Below, piece after piece: positions 25,968 through 34,901 of a DNA stretch of 64,000 nt. The notes under the pieces were generated by a model that was not told where the DNA came from, made no database searches, and saw nothing but the letters and a program-made list of their open reading frames with translations. The translations under genes were made by a program, and so were the position numbers. The stretch's first letter is position 1; every line of letters starts with the position of its first letter. The stretch comes from Sutterella sp034104065 (GTDB lineage Bacteria > Pseudomonadota > Gammaproteobacteria > Burkholderiales > Burkholderiaceae_F): positions 1 to 64,000 of the forward strand of contig JAXEEN010000126.1 in the NCBI GenBank assembly GCA_034104065.1. The letters are read 5' to 3'.

Positions 25968-26699
25968 ATGAGAGAAGCCGAGATTGTTTCAGTAGAGGAA
26001 ACGGGTTCTACGAATGATGACTTGAAAGCATATGTCAGAAGTGTATCGTTGGAAGTCCCTCGTCTGTTGGTTGCTCGGCGACAGACATCTGGACGAGGAA
26101 CCAGAGGACGGCGTTGGGTGACAGACGATACTTCGTTGACTTTTTCCATTGCGCTTCCAATGGAGACAGGGGGAGGGCCTCTGACGCTTCAGCCTCTCGC
26201 AGCCGGTATCGGAGTTTGTCGCGTGCTGCGTATGTTTGGGGTGAATGCCTTCGTGAAATGGCCTAACGATATCTGGTTTGACGGCGGTAAGGCAGGAGGC
26301 ATACTCTGTGAGTCTCTGAGGGATGCGGCAGGGAAAAAAATTTTTATCGCCGGCATCGGTCTGAATGCCAAAGCCGGAACGGGTAAAACAACGCATGGAT
26401 GGCCGATGACAGGCCTGGGGATGAATATTTGGCAGTCCGATGCCGGAAAACGGGCGGTTCTTGTCTGTTTTGCTGATGTTCTTACACAGATCTGTACCTC
26501 TGAATGGGCTCAAATCACCGCTCTTTGGCCGCAGTTTGACGCTTTTCTAGGGAAAAAGATTTATTTTCAGACAGATACCACAGAAATCCACGGAACGGTT
26601 TTAGGTATTGATGAGACAGGACGGTTATTGCTGAGGCACGACGGCCTTATCTCAGCGTTTACGTCAGGGAATTTCCGTTATGACAACCCTACTGATTGA
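25968..26699 (+). CDS. birA: Biotin--protein ligase, catalytic domain only
   Basis: A 243-residue enzyme that attaches biotin to carrier proteins such as acetyl-CoA carboxylase. It begins directly with the catalytic domain (ETGSTNDDLKAY), followed by the biotinyl-AMP loop GRGTRGRRW (about residues 44-52), KWPNDIWFDGGKAGGIL and a C-terminal SH3-like part. The helix-turn-helix found in E. coli BirA is absent, so it should not act as a repressor. Its 3' end overlaps coaX by 20 bases. Confidence 0.93.
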   Translation: MREAEIVSVEETGSTNDDLKAYVRSVSLEVPRLLVARRQTSGRGTRGRRWVTDDTSLTFSIALPMETGGGPLTLQPLAAGIGVCRVLRMFGVNAFVKWPNDIWFDGGKAGGILCESLRDAAGKKIFIAGIGLNAKAGTGKTTHGWPMTGLGMNIWQSDAGKRAVLVCFADVLTQICTSEWAQITALWPQFDAFLGKKIYFQTDTTEIHGTVLGIDETGRLLLRHDGLISAFTSGNFRYDNPTD

Positions 26700-27444
26700 T
26701 TTAGGCAATACAGCCTTGAAGTGGACGACTTTGGATGAGCCGGACAGTCCTCATACAATTGTTCACAGAGGAAGCACGCATTTCAAGGAAGAGCTTTATG
26801 AGCTTTGGCTTCGCATGCAACCCACGCGCATCATTGGCTGCACTGTTGCTGCTCCCGTTGTAGCCTTTTCTCTGACTAAGTTTTTTAATGATCACGGAAT
26901 TACATGGAATTGGGTCCGGCCTCAGCCGTTGTTCTCCGGGGAAGTGACGATTAAAAACTGCTATGCCAAACCAACTCAGCTTGGCGCTGACAGATGGTAT
27001 GCCGCAGTGGGAGCTGCAGACGCACTGCGATCTCAGGCATTGTTAGTCGTGCATACGGGGACGGCTACGACGGTAGATTCGATCATTCGGGGAGCTGACG
27101 GATCGTACTGTTTTATGGGAGGACGAATTGCTCCAGGACCTAGCCTGATGCAGGACAGTCTCTCCAACGGCATACCATCTTTACCCGGTGATCTCAGCAG
27201 TTACGAGGCGTTTCCCCGTTGTACAAGCGAAGCAATTACGACCGGTATTGTGGATGCACAGGTCGGTCTGATTCTCAGGGCACGCCACCATATGTGTCTG
27301 AAGGGTGTTAGTCCGAAAATCATTCTCGCAGGAGGAGCGGCAAAATTCATCGCGCCGTATCTAAGGGAGGAGGTCCCGGATTTAACCGTCAGGCATAACT
27401 TGGTTCTGCGGGGATTGGCTGCGCTTGCTAAAACGCTTTGTTAA
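26680..27444 (+). CDS. coaX: Type III pantothenate kinase
   Basis: This 254-residue kinase catalyses the first step of coenzyme A synthesis. It has the N-terminal phosphate loop LLIDLGNTALKWTT, LGADRWYAAVGA, the HTGTATTVD core and GGRIAPGPSLMQDSL. The overlap with birA and position before a SPOR gene match the arrangement common in Burkholderiales (family knowledge). Confidence 0.94.
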   Translation: MTTLLIDLGNTALKWTTLDEPDSPHTIVHRGSTHFKEELYELWLRMQPTRIIGCTVAAPVVAFSLTKFFNDHGITWNWVRPQPLFSGEVTIKNCYAKPTQLGADRWYAAVGAADALRSQALLVVHTGTATTVDSIIRGADGSYCFMGGRIAPGPSLMQDSLSNGIPSLPGDLSSYEAFPRCTSEAITTGIVDAQVGLILRARHHMCLKGVSPKIILAGGAAKFIAPYLREEVPDLTVRHNLVLRGLAALAKTLC

Positions 27445-27456
27445 CTACGTCGACTT

Positions 27457-28200
27457 ATGCGATTTGTTTCTTGTGCCATTCTTTTTGTTGCCTCGATCAT
27501 TCTCGGACTGCTTTATTGGCAAAGCCGTGACGAACCGGTGACCGCTGTTGATAACGTTACGGCAGAGGTTCGTCTCGACGGATTGGCGATGCGTCAGCCG
27601 GAAGTGTTGCTGCAGAGTCAAGTGTCCTTGCCGGCGGCTCCGGTCACTGATGAACCTGCCAGAGAGGAGCGGGTAGATCTCGGAGTGCCGGTATCTTCAG
27701 AGTCGGCCGTGCTTCCTCTGACTGAGGACAACCTTTCCGGCGTCCGATGCGTCGTTACGAGCAGCATGAGTGAAAAAACACTGCCTAATCTTCGAAAAAC
27801 ACTTGAGGCTCTCGCTTTAGTCGGGCGCATGAGAATCGAAGCTGTTCCAGTGGCTCAGCGTTATGCGGCATATCTTGGGCCTTTTGACAGAAAGACAGCG
27901 ATTAAGGAGCAGCAACGCCTGATGGACGCGGGTTTCAGTGGTGTGTCAGTTGCAGAATTGAAGCGAGATGGGTATGCCGTGGTTGTCCGGACTTTCGAGC
28001 AAGGGAAGGATGCGGAACTTTGGTCGCGTGAGTTTGCGCATACTCAGGGACTCTCAAATGTTCGTCTGACTCGCTTGAGTGAGGCTGTGGAATCTCGTAT
28101 ACGGCTGGCTTTTCCTGGGATTGCGCCTGATGAAGCCTTCAGACTCCAAAAGGCTGTCAATAAGGAAGGACTGATGCTGTATGTTTGTCCCGCTCAGTAA
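27457..28200 (+). CDS. SPOR-domain membrane protein
   Basis: A 247-residue protein with one N-terminal membrane helix (about residues 4-22), a Pro/Val/Glu-rich linker and a C-terminal SPOR-like domain (about 90-175) with YAAYLGPFDRKTAIKEQQRL, a typical SPOR strand-helix. SPOR domains bind denuded glycan strands at division sites. It follows coaX by 12 bases in the same operon. The exact protein is not recognised. Confidence 0.7.
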   Translation: MRFVSCAILFVASIILGLLYWQSRDEPVTAVDNVTAEVRLDGLAMRQPEVLLQSQVSLPAAPVTDEPAREERVDLGVPVSSESAVLPLTEDNLSGVRCVVTSSMSEKTLPNLRKTLEALALVGRMRIEAVPVAQRYAAYLGPFDRKTAIKEQQRLMDAGFSGVSVAELKRDGYAVVVRTFEQGKDAELWSREFAHTQGLSNVRLTRLSEAVESRIRLAFPGIAPDEAFRLQKAVNKEGLMLYVCPAQ

Positions 28201-28204
28201 AAAA

Positions 28205-28228
28205 CGGCGCTGAGGATAATCAGCGCCG
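28205..28228. terminator. Hairpin terminator after the SPOR gene / HIT gene
   Basis: CGGCGCTGA and TCAGCGCCG (28205-28213, 28220-28228) form a 9-bp stem with a six-base loop. A run of A residues on its left gives a U-tract for minus-strand RNA, so it terminates the leftward HIT transcript; on the plus strand it is a hairpin with only a weak T tail. Confidence 0.85.
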
Positions 28229-28238
28229 ACCGTATTTA

Positions 28239-28667
28239 TCAGCCAATGCCCTTTTTCAATTTGGCTGCCAGAGTGGGTAGAAGAGCTTCCGTCATGTCTC
28301 TACGCTGACGTTGAACTGAGTCGGGAACATTACGCTGTTTTGGGCCCCAAGGGCACTCGGGGAAATGAGTATCATCCTTCCAGCGTGCAATAAGGTGCCA
28401 GTGGAGATGAGGAACCATATTGCCGAACTGGGCCAAATTAATTTTGTCGGGATGTAGTTCGCTCAGTATCGTATGTTCGATGATTTCAAGAATTCGCCAA
28501 AGTTCAGTCCGTTCATCGGGAGAAAGATCTGACATTTCTGGTACGTGGCGACAGGAAATCACTCTCAAAAAACAGGGAAAAGAGGGATCCTTTGCATCGA
28601 TGACGTAAAAGTGGCTGTTTCGCCAAATTTCATCAGGATGATGATTATTACAGAGTATGCAGCTCAT
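28239..28667 (-). CDS. HIT family nucleotide-binding protein
   Basis: A 142-residue protein with the histidine triad HLHWHLIARW (about residues 92-101), which cleaves or transfers nucleotidyl groups via its central His. The N-terminus MSCILCNNHHPDEIW has a Cys-x-x-Cys and His pattern typical of some HIT proteins. It follows the small unknown gene by 11 bases. The substrate cannot be told from sequence. Confidence 0.88.
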   Translation of the reverse strand: MSCILCNNHHPDEIWRNSHFYVIDAKDPSFPCFLRVISCRHVPEMSDLSPDERTELWRILEIIEHTILSELHPDKINLAQFGNMVPHLHWHLIARWKDDTHFPECPWGPKQRNVPDSVQRQRRDMTEALLPTLAAKLKKGIG

Positions 28668-28678
28668 GGTTACCTCAA

Positions 28679-28894
28679 TTAATCCACTAAACGGATAATC
28701 CCGCTGTCGTCTTCAACGATGTCATAATCCCATTTTTTGTTGCCTTTCATATCTTCAAGCCAGGCACTTCGAGGAAGGTCTAGCTCATCGAGCATGGCAT
28801 TAATATACTGTTCGGCTTCAAAAGGGGTAGCAAAATTTTCCCATTCACCGTTTCCCCAGTCGACGATGACCTGAGTCACACAATCTCTTCTCAT
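28679..28894 (-). CDS. Small acidic protein of unknown function
   Basis: I do not recognise this 71-residue protein. It is acidic and Trp-rich, with no membrane segment. The start has AAGGAA about eight bases upstream and overlaps the stop of the M20 peptidase gene in an ATGA junction, which supports a translated, coupled gene. It sits between the peptidase and a HIT protein. Function unknown. Confidence 0.7.
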   Translation of the reverse strand: MRRDCVTQVIVDWGNGEWENFATPFEAEQYINAMLDELDLPRSAWLEDMKGNKKWDYDIVEDDSGIIRLVD

Positions 28895-30309
28895 AGTTCA
28901 TTTCCTTCAGGAATACCTGCGATGAGATCGGCAAAGACGCAGGTCAGTTTTTTCGTGTATTCGAGATTGAGACATTCGTTCGGGGCGTGTGCATTGCTTT
29001 CTGGTCCGAGTGCGCCGGTATTGATAAAAGGCGCATCGGGAAAGGCTCGCTTGAATGCCGGAAGGGTTCCGATTGAAGCTCCGCAGAACGTAAACCCGAT
29101 ATCGTGTCCGAAATGTGTCTGACAGGAGAGATTGAGGAGCGTTCCTAGTCTCCCGGAAGGCAATGTGGTTTCAAATCCGGATTCGGCGGCTGTATCCGTG
29201 ACTGTGACTTCTGCTCCGTACGGAGGATTGGCGGTCAGAATGCTTTTAATCGCGGTGAGCGCGTTGTGTGCATTTGCCGTCGGAGGTGTCCTGAACGATA
29301 GACGCAACGATGTCTCCTCCCGGACCAGGTTGCCGGCATTATGCGTATTTGGAAGACCGTCTGCACCGATGATGGAAAGCGATGGCTTCCAAGTATTGGT
29401 CAGCATAGCATCGTAGGCGGTTGTACAAGGAGAATGAGTGTGGCCAGCCCAATCGAACTGTTTGCGAGGATCCTCTGACTCGGAAAGACGTCGGATGCAT
29501 TCGGAGATTTCCGTGGGAACAGGGGGATTCAGTTCCGGAATACGGATTTCTCCGGTTTCTGCATTTTCAATTCGTTCAAGGAGCATGCGGGCAATGCGGA
29601 ACGAGCTTGGCACGATTCCGCTGGCACTTCCTGAATGAGAAGGGGTATTCAGCACTCTGACGTTGAGTGTCAGCGCGATGATCCCCCGCAGGGATTGGGT
29701 GAGCCAGACCCGGCTGTAGTCAGAAGCTCCGAGATCGGCAATAGCAATAAAAGCCGGTGATCCTACTTCAGGGGCAATGCTCTGAATGTAGTCTTCCAAA
29801 TCAGCTGAACCGGATTCTTCGTCCGTTTCAAAGAGGCACATGATCTCTGGGTGCGGAACGGCGTTTTTTTCAAGGGCTTCGACAGCAGTCAACGTGAGGT
29901 AATAGTTGTATCCGTCATCGGCAGCGCCTCGTCCGTAGAGTCTGCCGTTTTCAACCACGGGCGTCCAGGGAGCCAGACCTTTGCGCCAACCTGTCGTTTC
30001 TGGTTGTTTATCAAGGTGTCCGTAAAAGAAAGCGGGGCTGCCTGTATGGCCTCCCTTTGAGGGGATGCGGACAAAAAGGGCCGGTGGAATACCTGGCTTT
30101 TCAATCAGCCGGAATTCTGCATTGGCGAAACGTTGTTTACCCCAGTCTGCTGCTTGAAGCAGTGCAGCTTTAAGAACGCCGTCTGTTTCCCAGTGACTGT
30201 TGAAATTTCGGGATTTGGCAGGTAAACGGACAAATTCTTTCAGGGCTTCAAGGGTCGGACCGGCCCAGGCTTCATTGATCGTCTCGTAAACTGACTGAGC
30301 AAGCGTCAT
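28891..30309 (-). CDS. M20 family metallopeptidase (dipeptidase type)
   Basis: A 472-residue zinc peptidase of the M20 family, similar in layout to carnosinase-like dipeptidases. First metal motif is FFYGHLDKQPET (His and Asp, about residues 88-99), followed by GRLYGRGAADDGYNYY and the catalytic FETDEESGSADL. A dimerisation domain lies in the middle and a late His near GALGPESNAHAPNE. I chose the ATG at 30309 with GGAGA upstream; the frame is open to 30381. It leads a three-gene leftward operon with the small acidic gene and the HIT gene. Confidence 0.87.
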   Translation of the reverse strand: MTLAQSVYETINEAWAGPTLEALKEFVRLPAKSRNFNSHWETDGVLKAALLQAADWGKQRFANAEFRLIEKPGIPPALFVRIPSKGGHTGSPAFFYGHLDKQPETTGWRKGLAPWTPVVENGRLYGRGAADDGYNYYLTLTAVEALEKNAVPHPEIMCLFETDEESGSADLEDYIQSIAPEVGSPAFIAIADLGASDYSRVWLTQSLRGIIALTLNVRVLNTPSHSGSASGIVPSSFRIARMLLERIENAETGEIRIPELNPPVPTEISECIRRLSESEDPRKQFDWAGHTHSPCTTAYDAMLTNTWKPSLSIIGADGLPNTHNAGNLVREETSLRLSFRTPPTANAHNALTAIKSILTANPPYGAEVTVTDTAAESGFETTLPSGRLGTLLNLSCQTHFGHDIGFTFCGASIGTLPAFKRAFPDAPFINTGALGPESNAHAPNECLNLEYTKKLTCVFADLIAGIPEGNEL

Positions 30310-30437
30310 GACGAATCTCCGATCGAGACCGGAGTTAATGAAGTACTCCGGCATAACGAATAAGGGGCGTGCAGAAAGCATTCCCGCACGGCGGGATTAT
30401 TGTAGCCGCTTGCTCACGAGATTCGAAAATGATCTGA

Positions 30438-31307
30438 TCAGCGCTGAATCGGGAAGGCACCAGTCCCGAGACGCATTCTGAGGCTGTCTGCTGCGGCTCT
30501 GGCTGAAGCTTGAGAACGACTTGAGCCCACAATGATGCGATATCCTCCGTTGTCCCTGACAATTCGCACGTCTTCCGAACCCGAAGATGACAGTACAGCT
30601 TCGGCATGAGCCGCGTAGCTTCTGGCGTTGGTCTCATCCGTAAAGAAACCGATTTGAACACCCCATCCAGAGGAGGGAGAACTGAAACGGGTATCCGCGC
30701 CGGGGGTCACAACAACTGGTTGCGCCGGTGAAGTTACGGTTGTCGGGCGCGATGAGTGACTTTTCCATGAACCAGAGGCAATCTCCGAATTCGTTAGCCG
30801 GGTGACCTGAACTTTGGCGGTTCCTTTGTTGGCATATCCAAGCGAACTTGCGGCTGCGTATGAAAGATCAATGATTCTGTTGTATAGAAAAGGTCCGCGG
30901 TCATTGACTCGGACAATGACAGAACGTCCGTTTTCCAAATTGGTAACGCGTGCATAGCTCGGCAGCGGCATTGTCGGATGTGCTGCCGTCATAGCATGCA
31001 TATTGTATGTTTCTCCTATAGCAGTCTTATTTCCGTGAAACTGCTTCCCGTACCAGGAGCCGATGCCGATCTGATTCATGGCTGAATCTGTCGTCACGGG
31101 AACATAGCGTTTTCCCATGACCATATAAGGGCGTAAAGAGGCCGATACGAATTTTTCAACTTTCGGCGTGGCGCTTTCGGCATTGAGCAGTGTTCCTGTT
31201 AGAGGAGGACCGTCGTTTTGGTAATAGCCGTTGGTGGAGCTGCAGGCACAGAGAAGGAGAGCGACGTTGGCTGTCAAGAGAACGCTCAGAAGGCGGAGCT
31301 GTTTCAT
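30438..31307 (-). CDS. rlpA: RlpA-like septal lytic transglycosylase with SPOR domain
   Basis: A 289-residue lipoprotein-like protein. The signal ends LLLCAC, so Cys21 or Cys23 may be lipidated. A double-psi beta-barrel follows (GIGSWYGKQFHGNKTA, then VRVNDRGPF and IIDLSYAAAS), which in RlpA cuts naked glycan strands. The C-terminal SPOR domain (WGVQIGFFTDETNARSYA) targets division sites. It is the last gene of the mreBCD-mrdA-rodA-rlpA cluster, 14 bases after rodA. Confidence 0.93.
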   Translation of the reverse strand: MKQLRLLSVLLTANVALLLCACSSTNGYYQNDGPPLTGTLLNAESATPKVEKFVSASLRPYMVMGKRYVPVTTDSAMNQIGIGSWYGKQFHGNKTAIGETYNMHAMTAAHPTMPLPSYARVTNLENGRSVIVRVNDRGPFLYNRIIDLSYAAASSLGYANKGTAKVQVTRLTNSEIASGSWKSHSSRPTTVTSPAQPVVVTPGADTRFSSPSSGWGVQIGFFTDETNARSYAAHAEAVLSSSGSEDVRIVRDNGGYRIIVGSSRSQASARAAADSLRMRLGTGAFPIQR

Positions 31308-31321
31308 ATTCGTGTGATTGG

Positions 31322-32434
31322 TCAGTGTTTTGACTCAGCGGAAATGGACAGCAGAATACCCGTGCAGATGCCGAGAATCAGAAGCGCAGTTCCTCCGTAG
31401 CTCATGAAGGGAAGAGGAACGCCGACGACGGGGAGAATACCACTCACCATACCCATATTGACGAAAGTATAGGTAAAAAAGATCGTACCGATGGCTCCGG
31501 ACAGGAGTCGGGCAAAACGGGTTGGGGCATAGGCCGCGATATAGTAGCTGCGACCGATCAGCAAGGTGTAGAGCGTCAGAAGAACCAAATTGCCTACAAA
31601 ACCAAATTCTTCACTGTAAACGGCAAAAAGAAAATCGCTGGTTCGTTCAGGAATGAAATCGAGATGGGCCTGAGTTCCGGCCATCCATCCTTTACCAGAA
31701 AATCCTCCCGAACCGATGGCGATCAATGCTTGAAGGATGTGAAATCCTTTTCCCAACGGATCGGTAGTCGGGTCAAGAAGAGTCAGAACTCGCTCTTTCT
31801 GATAGTCATGCATCAGATTCCAAACGATTGGCAGTGATGCAAGCAGAGAAACAAGTCCAGCGGCAATGACCCGTTTGCTGAGACCGGCAAAGAAAATAAC
31901 GGCTAAGCCGGCGATGCCGACGAGAATCGATGTTCCAAGGTCGGGCTGCTTCATGATGAGGCCCACCGGAATCGCTAGCATGATAAACGCCGCCAAATGG
32001 TCCCACCAACGAATGTTTTCACTACGGAGCTGGTAGTACCAGGCAAGCATTAGCGGGACCGCCAGCTTCATGATTTCTGAAGGCTGAATACGTATGCCGA
32101 CATTAAGCCAGCGAGTGGCGCCTTTGACTGTAACTCCGAAAAGCAGCGTCAGCACCAAAAGCAGACACCCGAGCAAGAAGACAGGAAGCGCAATACGACT
32201 GAAAAACCGTACGGGGATATTGGCAACAAACAACATGACGACGGTTGCCACAGCAATATTGCGGATTTGCCCTTCAATTCGCCATGGAAAACTGTAACCC
32301 GCAGAAAATAGAGCGACGAAACCGATGGTGGTGATCGTCACTACGATCACTAACAGCATCAGGTCTATCCGCATCAGTCGGGTGAGTACGCTTCGGCAGA
32401 TGAGAAAGGCAGTGCGTGAAATTTGGTCAAGCAT
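31322..32434 (-). CDS. rodA: Peptidoglycan glycosyltransferase RodA
   Basis: A 370-residue SEDS-family polymerase with about ten membrane helices that makes glycan strands for side-wall growth together with PBP2. Characteristic parts are GATRWLNVGIRIQPSEIMKLAVP, KQPDLGTSILVG and the C-terminal GVPLPFMSYGGTALL. It lies 12 bases after mrdA on the same strand. Normal family length. Confidence 0.96.
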   Translation of the reverse strand: MLDQISRTAFLICRSVLTRLMRIDLMLLVIVVTITTIGFVALFSAGYSFPWRIEGQIRNIAVATVVMLFVANIPVRFFSRIALPVFLLGCLLLVLTLLFGVTVKGATRWLNVGIRIQPSEIMKLAVPLMLAWYYQLRSENIRWWDHLAAFIMLAIPVGLIMKQPDLGTSILVGIAGLAVIFFAGLSKRVIAAGLVSLLASLPIVWNLMHDYQKERVLTLLDPTTDPLGKGFHILQALIAIGSGGFSGKGWMAGTQAHLDFIPERTSDFLFAVYSEEFGFVGNLVLLTLYTLLIGRSYYIAAYAPTRFARLLSGAIGTIFFTYTFVNMGMVSGILPVVGVPLPFMSYGGTALLILGICTGILLSISAESKH

Positions 32435-32446
32435 GTTCTGTACTGC

Positions 32447-34345
32447 TTATCGTTTTCGTCCGGCAGGGTCAATGAGGGCGACCCCTTGAGGAGCAGGTAG
32501 AGAGAGCTCGTTTGCTCCGGTCAGCCAATAGTCCATCATTTTACGAGCGACGGGGGCTGCAGCCTGTGCACCGAATCCTCCGTTTTCAACCAAAACCGCA
32601 ATGGCAATTCTTGGATTACGCGCGGGCGCAAAAGCAATGAACAGTGCGTGGTCGTGGTACTTGCGGTGAAGCTTCTTCGCGTCGTACTTATCATCCTGAC
32701 CTACGGTGATTACCTGGGCTGTGCCTGTTTTACAGGCAACAGAATAGGGGGTGCCCTTGAAGACTGCTCGGGCTGTCCCCTTGGTTGCAACGTCAGTCAT
32801 TCCCGAAATGACGGTTTCGATATTGTGCTGCCGAAGCGGTATTGTTCGGGCAGGTCTGTCCGAAGCAGATGTCGTTTCACCCGTCGTCGGATCTGTGATG
32901 CGTTTGACCAAGTGCGGGGTCATAACCGTGCCTCGATTGGCCAGGGTAGCTGTGGCGTTGGCCAGTTGGAGCAAGGTAAATGCGTTGTAGCCCTGGCCAA
33001 TACCGATTGACGGTGTGTCGCCGATGACCCAGGGTTGTTTGAAGCGAGCCTCTTTCCATTCTCTGCTCGGTAAAATTCCGGTCTGTTCTCCCACCAGATC
33101 TATGCCTGTTTTTTGACCAAATCCCCATGGAACCATGAAGTCATGGATGGTGTCAACGCCCATGCGGGTAGCAAGCCAGTAGTAGTACACATCGGAAGAG
33201 ACGGCGATGGATCGTCTGAGATCGAGTTTGCCCTTGGGGACTCCGCTCATGTCTCGGAATTTATGCTTGCCGAGCATGAAGGTGCCGGTATCGTTCATGA
33301 CATAGTCAGCACTGGTGGCTCCGGTTTCAAGACCGGCAAGAGCGATAAAGGGCTTATATGTCGAGCCGATGGGGTAAAGGCCTCTCATCGCTCGATTTAA
33401 CAATGGCTTTGATTCTGATGTATTTAACTGTGACCAGGATTCTGGATCAATTCCTCCGGGGAAAAGATTGGGATCATAGGTCGGCATGGAGACGAATGAC
33501 AGAATTTCTCCTGTTTTCGGCTGGATGGCAATTACCGCTCCAGTTTTGTTTTCCATGGCTTTCTCTGCCACACGTTGGAGATTTAGATCAATCGTGAGAT
33601 GGAGGTTCTTGCCGGGCCTGGCCGGTTCGATCGAGAGAGAACGTACGGCATGACCGCCGGCCGTGACTTCAAGTGTTTCGTGACCGGGTCTTCCGTGAAG
33701 AATTCGTTCGTAACTGCGTTCTATTCCCACTTTACCAATGACTCGTTCTCCTTCGTATTCTTCAAGAATACCTTCCTGAGAGAGACGCTTCTGGTCGTTT
33801 TGTGACAGAGATCCAATGTAGCCGAGGAAATGACTGCCAAGAGTGCCCTGAGGATAGATCCGATATTCTCGCTGATTGATTTCTACTCCGGGAAAACGCC
33901 ATTGCTGTCCGGTAAAAACGGCAACTTCTTCGTCTGTCAATTCTTGACGAATGGGGATGGAGTCATAGCGATTCAGATCTTCTCTAAGCCTTGCAAAACG
34001 CCGTCTGTCGGCTTTCGTGATGCGAATAATTTCAGAAAGGCCGGTAATCGTATTTTCCAGATTTGTAACTTTATCGGGCGTGATTTCTAGAGAATAGGCT
34101 TGAATATTTCGAGCCAAGGTAGTCCCGTTTCGGTCGAAGATGAGGCCGCGGGTTCCCTGAGTGGTGACGGTTACTGTACGGTTCTTTTCTGCTCGTTCAA
34201 CATAGGCATTTTGGTTGATGATCTGTAGCCAGGCAAACCGAGCTGTGAGAATCAGAAAAAAAAGAATGACGGTACAGAAGGAAAACAGCAAACGTCTGCG
34301 AAATGGGGCAATATCCTGAGTATCTTCTTTGAAATCCAGTGCCAC
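32447..34345 (-). CDS. mrdA: Penicillin-binding protein 2
   Basis: A transpeptidase of the elongation machinery, 632 residues from the chosen start. One N-terminal membrane helix is followed by the dimerisation domain (NRTVTVTTQGTRGLIFDRNG) and the transpeptidase domain with SxxK (GSTYKPF), SSDVYYYW and KTG (ACKTGTAQV). All catalytic motifs are intact, in contrast to the DacA-like protein. The frame opens at GTG 34384 inside mreD, but GTG at 34345 has GGAGAAG six bases upstream and is preferred. Confidence 0.95.
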   Translation of the reverse strand: MALDFKEDTQDIAPFRRRLLFSFCTVILFFLILTARFAWLQIINQNAYVERAEKNRTVTVTTQGTRGLIFDRNGTTLARNIQAYSLEITPDKVTNLENTITGLSEIIRITKADRRRFARLREDLNRYDSIPIRQELTDEEVAVFTGQQWRFPGVEINQREYRIYPQGTLGSHFLGYIGSLSQNDQKRLSQEGILEEYEGERVIGKVGIERSYERILHGRPGHETLEVTAGGHAVRSLSIEPARPGKNLHLTIDLNLQRVAEKAMENKTGAVIAIQPKTGEILSFVSMPTYDPNLFPGGIDPESWSQLNTSESKPLLNRAMRGLYPIGSTYKPFIALAGLETGATSADYVMNDTGTFMLGKHKFRDMSGVPKGKLDLRRSIAVSSDVYYYWLATRMGVDTIHDFMVPWGFGQKTGIDLVGEQTGILPSREWKEARFKQPWVIGDTPSIGIGQGYNAFTLLQLANATATLANRGTVMTPHLVKRITDPTTGETTSASDRPARTIPLRQHNIETVISGMTDVATKGTARAVFKGTPYSVACKTGTAQVITVGQDDKYDAKKLHRKYHDHALFIAFAPARNPRIAIAVLVENGGFGAQAAAPVARKMMDYWLTGANELSLPAPQGVALIDPAGRKR

Positions 34346-34361
34346 AGTGCTTCTCCGGATG

Positions 34362-34901
34362 TCAGAGTGCTTCCTGCTTCTCACTGCGGCGTTCAGGCAG
34401 TGAGAAGAAGACAGTCAGCAGAGGCCAAAATGCCGCTCCAGTAAAACTCTGAAGGAACCAGGGCATGCCAGGCCATAGGCCGTCAAACCAAAGGCGGATG
34501 AGCAATACAATGACTTGCGCAAGCAGCAGCAGCGGAAGAATATGCAGGGCTTGTCCGAAAGGGCCGAACCAAGGTAGTCTCCGATGGAGAGAATAAGCGG
34601 AATAGCTGAGAATGACATAGGCGAGTGCCTGCTGACCGAGCACGCTTCCGTAGTGAATATCCATCAGAATTCCGCAGATGAAAGCTGCGCACATTCCGAT
34701 ATGCCTTGGATCGCGGATTGTCCAGTAAATCAGAGTCAGAGCCAGCAGATCCGGTAGCCAAAGTACGCCTGCCGAGGTACCCGCAAGATTCAGCAGATAA
34801 CTAATCAGGAAGGTGCTTGCGATCCAAAGAGGATGGGCAGGTTTGGCAATTCTCCGTTCAGAACCGCCTTCTCCGAGATCGAGTCTGAGGTAGCGTGTCA
34901 T
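34362..34901 (-). CDS. mreD: Rod shape-determining protein MreD
   Basis: A 179-residue membrane protein with about five to six helices, in the usual position between mreC and mrdA. The segment ICGILMDIHYGSVLGQQALAY matches MreD. It starts in a four-base ATGA overlap with mreC. MreD links MreB and MreC to the wall synthases in the inner membrane. Poor sequence conservation makes context important here. Confidence 0.92.
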   Translation of the reverse strand: MTRYLRLDLGEGGSERRIAKPAHPLWIASTFLISYLLNLAGTSAGVLWLPDLLALTLIYWTIRDPRHIGMCAAFICGILMDIHYGSVLGQQALAYVILSYSAYSLHRRLPWFGPFGQALHILPLLLLAQVIVLLIRLWFDGLWPGMPWFLQSFTGAAFWPLLTVFFSLPERRSEKQEAL

